A DNA stretch of 32,668 nucleotides from an uncultured Spirochaetaceae bacterium (GCA_902799965.1 CADCCO010000030.1:1-32668); one strand, 5' to 3'. Positions 16,604 to 23,447 are shown, numbered from the stretch's first letter. A program made the numbers and translations. Notes: generated by a model not told the origin, from the letters alone.

Positions 16604-17432
16604 AAAGCCCGGCGACCAAGCCTTTGAGGAATATTACTCCGAGATTTTTGGCGGGCGTTGGTCAAGCCTAAAAGCGGCCCTCTTGCAGGAAAGCGCGCCA
16701 AAGGCTTTCCACGCCCAAGAGTCGGGCGCCGCTTACTTTTTGGATTCGGCCAGCGTCTTGGCGGCAATGACTCTGCCTTTGTCAGGCGCCAAAAACATTT
16801 TGGACATGTGCGCGGCGCCCGGCGGAAAGTCCCTTGTCATCGCAAGCCTTATGGACGAAGGCGCGAGCCTAAAATGCAACGAGCGCTCGCCTGACCGCTA
16901 CGCCCGCCTGCGCCGCGTCGTGGCCGAGCATTTTCCTTTGGCCGCCCAAGATCGCGTCCAGACTGTTTGCGGCGACGGGGCCGTTTTGTGCAAAAAGGAA
17001 AAAATTCTTTACGACGCGATATTGCTTGACGCGCCTTGCTCGTCCGAGCGCCATGTGCTTGGCGACCCAAAATATTTGGCGCAATGGTCGCCCGCGCGGG
17101 TAAAAAGCCTTTCAATGCAGCAATGGGCTTTGCTGTCCAGCGCGTACAGGCTTTTAAGTCCCGGCGGACATTTGCTGTATTCAACTTGCGCATTGAACCC
17201 GACGGAAAACGCGATGGTTTGCGGCCGCCTCCTAAAAAAGTTCCCCGACGCGCGGGCTTTGCCCGAAGAGGAAATCCGCGCGCTTCAAGATTCCGCCAAA
17301 GAAAAAGTCGCCCGCTTTTTTGACGTTTCAACGCTTCCGCAATATGAAAAAGAGCCGCTTGGCTTTTCAATCTTGCCGGACGCCCAAAACGGCTCCGGCC
17401 CAATTTACTTTTGTCTGTTTAAGAAAGTCTAG
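16590..17432 (+). CDS. RsmB/RsmF-type RNA cytosine-C5 methyltransferase
   Basis: A 280-residue SAM-dependent methyltransferase of the NOL1/NOP2/Sun family, which makes 5-methylcytosine in rRNA or tRNA. Motif I is ILDMCAAPGGKS (residues 70-81). The two catalytic cysteines are seen in DAPCSSE (Cys150) and YSTCALNPTEN (Cys200). The protein is short: there is no N-terminal NusB-like domain as in RsmB and no C-terminal PUA-like domain as in RsmF, so the target base cannot be assigned. It overlaps the upstream glycosidase gene by 14 bases and is probably translated from the same message. Confidence 0.9.
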   Translation: MGKTKKPGDQAFEEYYSEIFGGRWSSLKAALLQESAPKAFHAQESGAAYFLDSASVLAAMTLPLSGAKNILDMCAAPGGKSLVIASLMDEGASLKCNERSPDRYARLRRVVAEHFPLAAQDRVQTVCGDGAVLCKKEKILYDAILLDAPCSSERHVLGDPKYLAQWSPARVKSLSMQQWALLSSAYRLLSPGGHLLYSTCALNPTENAMVCGRLLKKFPDARALPEEEIRALQDSAKEKVARFFDVSTLPQYEKEPLGFSILPDAQNGSGPIYFCLFKKV

Positions 17433-17458
17433 ACAAAGTTATTGGAATTCTTTATAAT
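17430..17458 (+). promoter_or_regulatory. Promoter of the GAF-HD-GYP gene
   Basis: TAGACA (17430-17435), a 17-base spacer and a perfect TATAAT (17453-17458). The -35 box overlaps the end of the upstream coding region. The leader would be only about 5 bases and holds no Shine-Dalgarno site before the ATG at 17470. Confidence 0.65.
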
Positions 17459-17469
17459 TATTTGCGACT

Positions 17470-19245
17470 ATGAAAAGCGACGCTTTGAAAAAAGTAAAAA
17501 ATAAATTGTCAAGCATTCAAGATTTTGACGAACTTTTAGACTCCCTCTTGACGCAAACTCGCAAGGTGATTCCTTCGGACGCGGGCTCCATTTATATTGT
17601 TGAGGAAAAAAAGCTCACAATCAAGCGCGCGCAGAACGACACGCAAGAAAAGCAGTTGGCTGAAGGCGAAGAGTTGCCTTTTGTGTCCTTTTCATTTCCG
17701 ATAACAAAAACTTCAATCGCGGGCTACTGCGTTCTTTCAAAGCAGCCCTTGAACGTTTTGGACGCTTACAACATTCCGCCGGAAAAGCCGTACAAGTTCA
17801 ACATTGGCACTGACGTTGTCACAGGCTACAAAACCAAGTCGTCAATTGCGGTTCCGCTTTTTGTGGGAGACGGCCGCGTCCTTGGCGTTTTGCAGCTAAT
17901 AAACAGAATTGGCGACGACGGCAGCATAACGACTTTTAGCGACGATGATTTGGAAACGGCGCAAGACCTTGCGTTCAGCGTTTCTTCCGCTTTGGAAATG
18001 GCGGAAACCGCGGCGCTTTCGAGCGCGGCCTATCGCGGAAAGCATTTGCAGAGCATTTTTGAAATTGACCAAAAGCTAAACGAAATACAAGACATCGACG
18101 TTTTGCTCGAACGCATTCTCACCGAAGCGCGAAGAATCGTCAACGCCGACGCGGGTTCGATTTACGAAGTGCAGGGCAAAAACCTTGCGATAAAATACGC
18201 GCAGAACGACACGCAAAGTTCCAAGCTCAATCCCGGCGAAAAGCTGCCCTTCTTGGCTTTTTCGTTCCCGATTACCGAAAAATCGATTTCCGGCTATGTC
18301 GCGCTAAGCGGCGAAATGTTGAACATTCACGACGCGTATAAAATTCCTGAAGGCGTTCCGTATTCTTTTAACCCAGGATCCGACGCGGCCACCGGCTACC
18401 ACACCAAGTCAATGCTTACGATTCCGCTAAAAATCGCGGACTCCAGCTTGCTTGGCGTTCTTCAAATCATCAACGCAAAAAACGAGGACGGCGAATACAT
18501 CGAATTTGACTCGGACGCGGAGTTGTATATAAACCACTTTGCGTCCAACGCCGCCAACGCGCTTGGACAGGCCAAGAGCCGCCGCGACTTGGTTGAGGCG
18601 ATGACCTCTATGGCCAACATGCGCGACCCCAAAGAAACCGGAATGCACGTCGCGCGCGTTTCAAAATTCTCAGTTGAAATTTACGACCGCTGGGCCTTTA
18701 ACCACAAGACTCCGGAAGCCGATCGCGAAAAATTCCGCGACTTTTTGGCCACCGCCAGCAAGTGCCACGATTTTGGAAAAATCGGAATCGAAGACAAAAT
18801 CCTAAAAAAGCCCGGCCGCTTTGACGACGACGAGCGCGCGATTATGAACAGCCACACATGCTTGGGCGCGCAATTGTTCAAAGCCTTCAGCTCGCCGCTT
18901 TTTGAAATGTGCAAAGACATCAACTTGCGCCACCACGAATGGTGGGACGGCTCGCGCGGCTATCCCGGAAAATTGGATTGGGTGTCATACGAGCAGGGCA
19001 ATCCCCTCCCAAAAGCGGAGGCGCTTAAGGGCGAAGAGATTCCGCTTGCCGCGCGAATCGTTTCGGTTGCGGACGTGTTTGACGCGCTAAGCCACGCGCG
19101 CGTTTACAAGCCGGCATGGACGATGGAAGACGCTGTCAACGAGATTCAAAAGTCTGCGGGAACCCAGTTTGACCCCGGCGTTGTCGAAGCCTTTATGCAA
19201 ATCAAAGACCGCTTGATCGCCATCAGCAATTCTTACGGCGACTAG
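17470..19245 (+). CDS. Tandem-GAF HD-GYP domain protein (probable cyclic-di-GMP phosphodiesterase)
   Basis: A 591-residue cytoplasmic protein. Two GAF domains (about residues 10-180 and 195-370) are clearly duplicates: both carry DAGSIY, AQNDTQ, LPF.SFSFPIT, Y.FN.G.D..TGY.TKS and LGVLQ.IN. The C-terminal HD-GYP region has CHDFGKIGI (His433-Asp434), KPGRFDDDE, NSHTCLGAQLF, HHEWWDGS (His488-His489) and RGYP (GYP at 497-499), then PLAARIVSVADVFDAL. HD-GYP enzymes hydrolyse cyclic di-GMP, here presumably under GAF-sensed signal control. Compared with the usual domain there are about 17 extra residues (from KLDWVSYEQ to PKAEAL) between GYP and the next helix. No membrane segment or receiver domain is present. 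It stands alone with its own promoter. Confidence 0.88.
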   Translation: MKSDALKKVKNKLSSIQDFDELLDSLLTQTRKVIPSDAGSIYIVEEKKLTIKRAQNDTQEKQLAEGEELPFVSFSFPITKTSIAGYCVLSKQPLNVLDAYNIPPEKPYKFNIGTDVVTGYKTKSSIAVPLFVGDGRVLGVLQLINRIGDDGSITTFSDDDLETAQDLAFSVSSALEMAETAALSSAAYRGKHLQSIFEIDQKLNEIQDIDVLLERILTEARRIVNADAGSIYEVQGKNLAIKYAQNDTQSSKLNPGEKLPFLAFSFPITEKSISGYVALSGEMLNIHDAYKIPEGVPYSFNPGSDAATGYHTKSMLTIPLKIADSSLLGVLQIINAKNEDGEYIEFDSDAELYINHFASNAANALGQAKSRRDLVEAMTSMANMRDPKETGMHVARVSKFSVEIYDRWAFNHKTPEADREKFRDFLATASKCHDFGKIGIEDKILKKPGRFDDDERAIMNSHTCLGAQLFKAFSSPLFEMCKDINLRHHEWWDGSRGYPGKLDWVSYEQGNPLPKAEALKGEEIPLAARIVSVADVFDALSHARVYKPAWTMEDAVNEIQKSAGTQFDPGVVEAFMQIKDRLIAISNSYGD

Positions 19246-19262
19246 CGCGCGTGGCGCGTTTT
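19246..19262 (+). terminator. Short terminator-like hairpin after the HD-GYP gene
   Basis: CGCGC, loop GTG, GCGCG and four T directly follow the stop codon. The convergent YaiI-family gene ends 14 bases further on. The stem is short and the T-run weak. Confidence 0.45.
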
Positions 19263-19275
19263 GGTCTTGCTTTTT

Positions 19276-19743
19276 TTATGATTGAATTTTCTTATTAAAG
19301 CTTTCGGCGAATTTTTCAAATTCTTTTTGGCCGTAGGAATCGCGCCTTTTTGTTCCCAAGCCGAGCGCCGACATTTGAAGGCTAAGATTGCGTTCCTTTA
19401 AGGCGCGCGCGATGTTTTGCTTGTCAAAAATTTTTCCAAAGTCATTCATGACCGCGACTTGTTTTTCAAGCAGCGCCGCGGCCAAGGGGATGTCGCGCGT
19501 AATAACAACGTCGTCGGGCTGGGCGTTTTGCAAAATCCAATTGTCGGCGGCTTGCGCCTCTTTTGGGCAAACAATCATTGTAAAGTTTGGAATTTCTTCC
19601 GGCGACCCGCCGTTTTGAGCTGGCGACAAGTCGCGGTTTGCCGCGAACGTCAAGTCGATTTGATTTTTCTTGGCGCGCGACAAAAGATAAGAGCGGACGC
19701 GCTTGGCGCAAGAGTCCGCGTCGACAAAAACGCGCCTTTTCAT
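19276..19743 (-). CDS. YaiI/YqxD family protein (DUF188)
   Basis: A 155-residue protein of the widespread YaiI/YqxD family, distantly PIN-like and biochemically undefined. The N-terminal VFVDADSCAK matches the family's (I/V)xVDADAC motif. The middle PDDVVITRDIPLAAALLEK and VAVMNDFGKIFDKQNI are the other family hallmarks, and it ends with the usual basic, amphipathic tail. Its ATG overlaps the zapA stop (ATGA), so it is the last gene of the minus-strand translation/division cluster. Confidence 0.9.
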   Translation of the reverse strand: MKRRVFVDADSCAKRVRSYLLSRAKKNQIDLTFAANRDLSPAQNGGSPEEIPNFTMIVCPKEAQAADNWILQNAQPDDVVITRDIPLAAALLEKQVAVMNDFGKIFDKQNIARALKERNLSLQMSALGLGTKRRDSYGQKEFEKFAESFNKKIQS

Positions 19744-20063
19744 TCAAGCGCCTTGTCTATTTTGTCTATCATGCTTTTTGTAAGGCGCTCGGTTTCCATG
19801 TCGGCCAATGGATCGGTTCCGTCCGCTTGGCTTTTTGCCGCGTCGCGCGCCTCAAGCGATTTTTGCTTTTCTTTGTACAGTTCGTCGGCGATTAGGATGC
19901 CGGCAAGGACGGCGGTTTGCTTTTGGTCTTGAATGCCGTCGCTCTTTTGAATTTCGTCGCAAACTCTTTTGTAATAGTCGAGAATTTTTTCAAGGTAGGG
20001 GAGGTCTTCTTCCGCTTTAAGCGCGAACGAGGTTCCCAAAACGTTTATTTGGATTACAGCCAT
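19740..20063 (-). CDS. zapA: Cell division protein ZapA
   Basis: A 107-residue ZapA-like protein, which bundles FtsZ filaments at the division ring. The N-terminal beta part VIQINVLGTSFALKAEEDLPYLEKILDYY is typical. The central helix contains KQTAVLAGILIADELYKEKQ, and a charged coiled tail follows. Its start shares one base with the stop of the upstream coiled-coil gene (TAATG) and its stop overlaps the next ATG, so the three genes are translationally coupled. The family is short and weakly conserved, but length, pattern and context agree. Confidence 0.85.
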   Translation of the reverse strand: MAVIQINVLGTSFALKAEEDLPYLEKILDYYKRVCDEIQKSDGIQDQKQTAVLAGILIADELYKEKQKSLEARDAAKSQADGTDPLADMETERLTKSMIDKIDKALE

Positions 20064-20629
20064 TAGAAGATGTCCGCGTCTATGTCTTCTTGCGTTTCAA
20101 AGGAAGTGTCGCCGAACAAGTCGTCGCCGTCTTGGCTTTCGCCTAGAATCGGATTTGACTCTTTGACTGGCTCTTGGATTTGCGTTGGCTCGGCTTGGAC
20201 GGCGGCTTGCGCGGGCGCTTCTTGCTGGACAGGAACTTCTTGCGCTTGGGCAAAGGCCGCGGCTTGCGTCACGGGCTCCGGTTCAACGGGCGCCGAGATT
20301 TGTGTTTCCGCCGCTTGCGGGGCGGGAGCTTCTTGTGTTTGGACAGCCGCCGGAGCGGCCTGTGTTTGAGCCGGGGCTTGGCTCTGGGTGGCGTCCAAGA
20401 TGGCGTTCTCCACAGAGTCAAGGCGGGTAAGGGCGCCAAGGATTCCGTCCTCAATCTTTTTTTCGTCAGCGCTAAAGCGCGAAAGCAACTCCGTTTTTTC
20501 AGAAAGCGCTTTTGTGAGCTCTGAACGCTCGGCGCGCAGAGCATCGTTTTCTGACTTCAGCTGTTCGATTTTTTGAACAGCGCTTTCGACCTTTTGCTGC
20601 AAAAGAAGGATTGTTTCAACGGAAACCAT
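20063..20629 (-). CDS. Coiled-coil protein, ZapB-like, with Q/A/P-rich linker
   Basis: A 188-residue cytoplasmic protein in three parts. Residues 1 to about 75 form a heptad-type coiled coil (LLLQQKVESAVQKIEQLKSE and following), similar in character to ZapB. Residues about 80-160 form a low-complexity Ala/Gln/Pro/Glu linker. The last 25 residues are acidic and end EDIDADIF. GAGGCGG precedes the ATG. Sitting just upstream of and overlapping zapA, it may be a partner in Z-ring organisation; that is inference from position and coiled-coil content. I recognise no catalytic motif. The acidic tail after a flexible linker could be a protein-docking peptide. Confidence 0.7.
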   Translation of the reverse strand: MVSVETILLLQQKVESAVQKIEQLKSENDALRAERSELTKALSEKTELLSRFSADEKKIEDGILGALTRLDSVENAILDATQSQAPAQTQAAPAAVQTQEAPAPQAAETQISAPVEPEPVTQAAAFAQAQEVPVQQEAPAQAAVQAEPTQIQEPVKESNPILGESQDGDDLFGDTSFETQEDIDADIF

Positions 20630-20644
20630 GGCCGCCTCTTTTTT

Positions 20645-21001
20645 TTACGCCAAAGCCTTTTTGGCGGCTTCGACTACGGCCTTGAAGGCTTTGGGGTCTT
20701 CGATGGCCATGTTTGACAATGCCTTGCGGTTGAGCGCGATGCCGGCCTTTGTCACGCCGTCAATGAAGCGTGAGTAAGACAAGCCTTCATCGCGGACAGC
20801 CGCGTTGATGCGGGCGATCCACAATGAGCGGTATTCGCCTTTTTTGTCCTTGCGTCCGACGTATGAATGGTCGAGCGCTTTTGTGACCGCGTCTTTGGCG
20901 GCCTTAAAGTTTGTTCCTCTTCTGCCCTTGAAGCCCTTGGCGAGCTTAAGGATTTTCTTGCGCCTGTCGGCTCTTCGTGTTCCGTCTACTGCTCTTGGCA
21001 T
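20645..21001 (-). CDS. rplT: 50S ribosomal protein L20
   Basis: A 118-residue ribosomal protein L20, a primary 23S rRNA binder needed early in large-subunit assembly. The sequence matches the family along its length: the basic N-terminus ([20 protein letters not shown]), [19 protein letters not shown], and [20 protein letters not shown] near the C-terminus. Shine-Dalgarno AGGAG precedes the ATG. It lies in the classic infC-rpmI-rplT order, 12 bases after rpmI. The coiled-coil gene begins 15 bases downstream, with no terminator between. Confidence 0.98.
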   Translation of the reverse strand: MPRAVDGTRRADRRKKILKLAKGFKGRRGTNFKAAKDAVTKALDHSYVGRKDKKGEYRSLWIARINAAVRDEGLSYSRFIDGVTKAGIALNRKALSNMAIEDPKAFKAVVEAAKKALA

Positions 21002-21013
21002 ACTGTTCTCCTA

Positions 21014-21214
21014 TCAACCGTAGGGAAGCATTTGCTTCCTGACTTTTGCTGCCTCTGATTCCGCGAGAATTCCCGTCTGGCGGAGCTGTCTCTTTCTCTT
21101 AGGTGAACGCTTGGTCAAAATATGGCGCAAGTTCATCTTCTTGTACTTTACCTTTCCTGTTCCGGTAAGCGAAAAGCGCTTTGAAGCGGATTTCTTTGTC
21201 TTCATTTTTGGCAT
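21014..21214 (-). CDS. rpmI: 50S ribosomal protein L35
   Basis: A 66-residue ribosomal protein L35 with the expected N-terminus MPKMKTKKSASKRFSLTGTG and the basic core KKMNLRHILTKRSPKRKR. I start it at the ATG at 21214, where GAGG lies at a normal distance; the in-frame TTG two codons earlier would be too close to that site. The gene is placed between infC and rplT as in most bacteria. Confidence 0.97.
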   Translation of the reverse strand: MPKMKTKKSASKRFSLTGTGKVKYKKMNLRHILTKRSPKRKRQLRQTGILAESEAAKVRKQMLPYG

Positions 21215-21227
21215 GGCCAATACCTCT

Positions 21228-21752
21228 TTAATTTTTGGCTTTTGATGATATTGTCATCGACATGAACTTGCCTTCCATAGCGGCGGGCTTTTCGATGACA
21301 TACGCCGAGGTAAGCCTTTTTAGAACCTCTTCAAGAACTCCAAAACCAAGCTCGGTGTGGGCAAGCTCGCGTCCGCGGAAGCGGATTGTCACCTTAACCT
21401 TGTTGCCTTCGTCAAGGAATTCTTGTACATGCTTAGCTTTCGTGTCAAGATCGCCCGGTCCGATTTTGGGCTGCATCCTGATCTCTTTTAGTTTCAATAC
21501 CTTTTGCTTTTTCTTGGAGTCACGGAGTTTTTTCTCCTGTTCAAAGCGGTATTTTCCGAAATCGAGTATTTTGCATACAGGCGGATTTGCAGTCGGCGCG
21601 ACTTCAACAAGGTCGAGATCCCGGTCTTTAGCCATTCTGAGCGCTTCCACGGTGGGAACGATTCCCATCTGGTTGCCCTCGTCATCGATAAGGCGAACTT
21701 CCCTGACCCGAATCCGTTCATTGATTCTAGGTCCCTTATTATTGTCTGCCAA
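21228..21752 (-). CDS. infC: Translation initiation factor IF-3 (TTG start)
   Basis: IF-3 monitors start-codon and initiator-tRNA pairing on the 30S subunit. Family signatures are clear: [43 protein letters not shown], then the C-terminal domain with [17 protein letters not shown] and [19 protein letters not shown] place the start at the TTG at 21752: GAGGAGG lies four bases upstream and the 174-residue product begins in register with other IF-3 proteins. A GTG at 21779 would include the Shine-Dalgarno sequence in the coding region. infC often uses a rare start codon, through which IF-3 represses its own synthesis; a TTG would fit milder control of that kind. Confidence 0.93.
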   Translation of the reverse strand: MADNNKGPRINERIRVREVRLIDDEGNQMGIVPTVEALRMAKDRDLDLVEVAPTANPPVCKILDFGKYRFEQEKKLRDSKKKQKVLKLKEIRMQPKIGPGDLDTKAKHVQEFLDEGNKVKVTIRFRGRELAHTELGFGVLEEVLKRLTSAYVIEKPAAMEGKFMSMTISSKAKN

Positions 21753-21803
21753 CTGGCCTCCTCGTGTTGCAAAAAACACACATGTAAATTAAGCGTAAAG
21801 ATG

Positions 21804-21833
21804 ATTATACCAGAAAATGCGTCAGTTAGTCTA
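21804..21833 (-). promoter_or_regulatory. Promoter of infC-rpmI-rplT
   Basis: On the minus strand TAGACT (21833-21828), an 18-base spacer and a perfect TATAAT (21809-21804). It leaves a leader of about 45 bases before the TTG start. I see no L20-binding pseudoknot in so short a leader. It is divergent from the promoter at 21840-21868. Confidence 0.65.
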
Positions 21834-21836
21834 GTG

Positions 21837-21935
21837 GTCTTGAAATTTTTTCGCGCTTGGTGTAGCATACAAACATGACATTATTCGCATTGCTTTTGTT
21901 TCCGCTGTATTTTGCCTATTGGCTTTTGGAGAATA
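21837..21935 (+). repeat. 99-bp perfect direct repeat, left copy
   Basis: Identical base for base to 22113-22211. It holds a full promoter, an ATG (21875) and the first 20 codons of the membrane-protein gene at 22151. The left copy borders the infC promoter region, so it probably marks the ancestral position of the 5' end of that gene; the right copy continues into the intact gene. Confidence 0.97.
21840..21868 (+). promoter_or_regulatory. Promoter in the left repeat copy
   Basis: TTGAAA (21840-21845), a 17-base spacer and TAGCAT (21863-21868). The box ends 7 bases before the ATG at 21875. From this copy, transcription would run through the structured element. Confidence 0.55.
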
Positions 21936-22021
21936 AGCGCGCGGGCGGCGGCGCGAAGGAGGCGGGCGGATGGCGGAAACACTCATTTTGCCCCTGCCGC
22001 GTTAGCGGCAGACGTAAATAG
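21875..22021 (+). pseudogene. Truncated copy of the membrane-protein gene fused to element sequence
   Basis: A 48-codon reading frame. Its first 20 codons equal the N-terminus of the intact protein at 22151; the next 28 are read from the structured element and end at TAG (22019-22021). The predicted peptide would be one membrane segment with an Arg/Lys/Gly-rich tail. The simplest view is a broken 5' duplicate without function, but its promoter is intact, so expression of a short hybrid membrane peptide is possible. Confidence 0.6.
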
Positions 22022-22105
22022 TTACAAGGGGCAAATTGTGTGTAGCGACGATATCTAGCGGTTCCGCCGTTCGTCAGCCGACTGGGAGCCGCCGCCCGCG
22101 CGCTT
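21935..22105. mobile_element. Structured 171-bp element with 18-bp perfect terminal inverted repeats
   Basis: The ends AAGCGCGCGGGCGGCGGC (21935-21952) and its exact complement (22088-22105) pair over 18 bp. Inside, further arms pair in nested order: GGCGGAA with TTCCGCC, and TTTGCCCCT (21987-21995) with AGGGGCAAA. At the tip are two small hairpins, TGCCGC-GTTA-GCGGCA and GTAA-ATAG-TTAC. It therefore folds as a long branched cruciform or RNA. There is no transposase. It could be a miniature non-autonomous element or a structured RNA gene; the mobile interpretation is inference from the inverted ends and the flanking 99-bp repeats. Confidence 0.6.
21970..22005 (+). CDS. Possible 11-codon leader-type peptide inside the element
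   Basis: ATG at 21970 is preceded at 7 bases by AAGGAGG, the strongest Shine-Dalgarno sequence in this region. The frame encodes MAETLILPLPR and stops at TAG (22003-22005), inside the TGCCGC-GTTA-GCGGCA tip hairpin. It may be chance in a GC-rich stem, but a ribosome reaching that stop would melt the tip structure. Confidence 0.25.
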   Translation: MAETLILPLPR

Positions 22106-22112
22106 TTGTCTT

Positions 22113-22211
22113 GTCTTGAAATTTTTTCGCGCTTGGTGTAGCATACAAACATGACATTATTCGCATTGCTTTTGTTTCCGCTGTATTTTGCCTATTGGCT
22201 TTTGGAGAATA
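22113..22211 (+). repeat. 99-bp perfect direct repeat, right copy
   Basis: Exact copy of 21837-21935. Seven bases (TTGTCTT, 22106-22112) separate it from the inverted end of the element. It supplies the promoter and first 20 codons of the intact membrane-protein gene. Confidence 0.97.
22116..22144 (+). promoter_or_regulatory. Promoter of the membrane-protein gene (right repeat copy)
   Basis: TTGAAA (22116-22121), a 17-base spacer and TAGCAT (22139-22144), ending 7 bases before the ATG at 22151. No Shine-Dalgarno site is present, so the message is probably leaderless. Confidence 0.55.
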
Positions 22212-22768
22212 TGGGAGTTTTTTTGGCGGCCATTTACTGCGCCTACAAGCATTTTTTTTCGCCTTTCTATTTTATAACGCCGGATTCCTTTTGGCGCAAT
22301 TTCCTGCATATTTTTATTGAACAAATTCTTTTGCCGCTGGGCGTTTTGACGGCCGCCTTTTTTTTCGTTTACAAAAAGGACAAGGCGGAAGACCGCGCGG
22401 CCAACGTTCTTCCCTTTTATTTGGGCTTTTACGCCGTCTACCTTCCGTTCAGAATTTTGTCCGCGCCGCTTCCGTATTCGGCGTTCGCGCTTTTTGCCAA
22501 GCCGCTTTTGTTCTTGCTTATGCTTTTGCTTGTGGCCGAGCGAGAAAAAGTTTTGTTTGTTCCAAGCGCTCGCGCGCTTTTGAACGGCCGCGACTTGGCT
22601 TTTTGCTGGGCCGACTTTGTCTTGGCGCCGCTTTTGCCGGCCGCCATCGAAGCGCTGTGGATTTTGGGCGCGCGGCCGCCAATCGCTTTTGTTTGCGTTT
22701 TGCTTTGCTGCGCGGGCTCCGTTTTGCGGCTTGCGAAGGGCGGGGCGCGTCTTTCTTCCGATACATAG
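22151..22768 (+). CDS. Multi-pass membrane protein of unknown function
   Basis: A 205-residue hydrophobic protein that I do not recognise. About five membrane helices can be seen: residues 2-17, 20-33, 51-72, 87-105 with 112-128, and a C-terminal pair around 155-190. Short basic loops lie between them (YKKDKAEDR, AEREKV) and the end is basic and serine-containing. No catalytic or transport motif is evident. The start codon and promoter lie in the right copy of the 99-bp repeat. The gene is followed after 13 bases by the probable barrel-protein gene and then an S41 peptidase gene, so it probably heads a three-gene envelope operon. Confidence 0.7.
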   Translation: MTLFALLLFPLYFAYWLLENMGVFLAAIYCAYKHFFSPFYFITPDSFWRNFLHIFIEQILLPLGVLTAAFFFVYKKDKAEDRAANVLPFYLGFYAVYLPFRILSAPLPYSAFALFAKPLLFLLMLLLVAEREKVLFVPSARALLNGRDLAFCWADFVLAPLLPAAIEALWILGARPPIAFVCVLLCCAGSVLRLAKGGARLSSDT

Positions 22769-22781
22769 ACGCGGAGTTTTT

Positions 22782-23447
22782 ATGAGAAAAGCAAAGAAAT
22801 TTTTTTTGGCCGCGGCCGTCGCTTTTTTTGGCGCCCTCGCTTTTGGGCATAACTGGAAACATTCCGCGGGCTTGTCCTTGGCTCCCGCTTGGCATTCAAT
22901 CCACGTAAGGGGGGAGGGCGACAAATCATCCTTTGTTCCGCAACTTTCCGCCCGCTATTTTGGAGAGATGGACAACGGCTTTTGCCTTACGGGAACTGTC
23001 GGCGCGGGCGTTCTTGCAAGCAAGGACTTTAAGCTGGATAACGAAGGCGACTTTGCGGCCGGCCCTTCTCTTGGACTTTCCTTCGGCGCCGGCTACGCCT
23101 TCCATATTGGCGAACGCTGTACTTTGGCCGCGCTTGGCTCGCTTTCGTTTGACTGGGCGCAAATCCGCAAAAGGAAGGAACTTTCGACCATAACTTCCTA
23201 CGGAAGAATCACAGGAAGCTGGACACAAAAAGACGATTTGCTCCTTTTTGGAATCGGCGCCGAAATCTTGGGAATCTTCAAGCTTTCAGACCGAGTTTCC
23301 TTGTTGTGTTCCCTTGCCGTCAGATACTTTGACGCGGGCGCCTTAATAAGAAGCGGCGAAAAGCAAGGCAAGAGCTATGACGATTCCTTTGAGGCCAGGG
23401 GAAACCTTTGCGTCGCGCCGTCCATTGGAGCGGCATTGACTTTCTAA
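22782..23447 (+). CDS. Probable outer-membrane beta-barrel protein
   Basis: A 221-residue exported protein: basic start, hydrophobic core and cleavage site near residue 22 (AFG before HNW). The mature part has alternating-residue strands with turn residues, for example FVPQLSARYFGEMDNGFCLTG, GPSLGLSFGAGYAFHIG and DLLLFGIGAEILGIFKL, and it ends ...GAALTF with a terminal Phe, as expected of outer-membrane barrels. I do not recognise a family. I started it at the ATG at 22782 because GGAG precedes it and the signal peptide begins there; the longer upstream frame overlaps the membrane-protein gene. The S41 peptidase gene follows 13 bases later. Confidence 0.7.
   Translation: MRKAKKFFLAAAVAFFGALAFGHNWKHSAGLSLAPAWHSIHVRGEGDKSSFVPQLSARYFGEMDNGFCLTGTVGAGVLASKDFKLDNEGDFAAGPSLGLSFGAGYAFHIGERCTLAALGSLSFDWAQIRKRKELSTITSYGRITGSWTQKDDLLLFGIGAEILGIFKLSDRVSLLCSLAVRYFDAGALIRSGEKQGKSYDDSFEARGNLCVAPSIGAALTF

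Noticed and set aside
21937..22105. Integron attC cassette site
   Set aside because: Treponemes can carry integrons, but there is no integrase, no cassette series and no matching GTTRRRY/RYYYAAC pair at the element ends, which are GC-rich palindromic arms.
21916..22152. Minus-strand 78-codon reading frame across the element
   Set aside because: It lies in inverted-repeat sequence, starts inside the opposite-strand promoter and start-codon region, and shows no protein-like pattern.
21837..22211. Diversity-generating retroelement (template/variable repeats) or retron RNA
   Set aside because: The two 99-bp copies are identical with no adenine-directed changes, and no reverse transcriptase is encoded in the window. 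The folded element loosely resembles a retron RNA only in having paired ends.
22617..22781. N-terminal extension of the barrel protein to 22617
   Set aside because: It overlaps the membrane-protein gene in another frame and would bury the signal peptide inside the protein.
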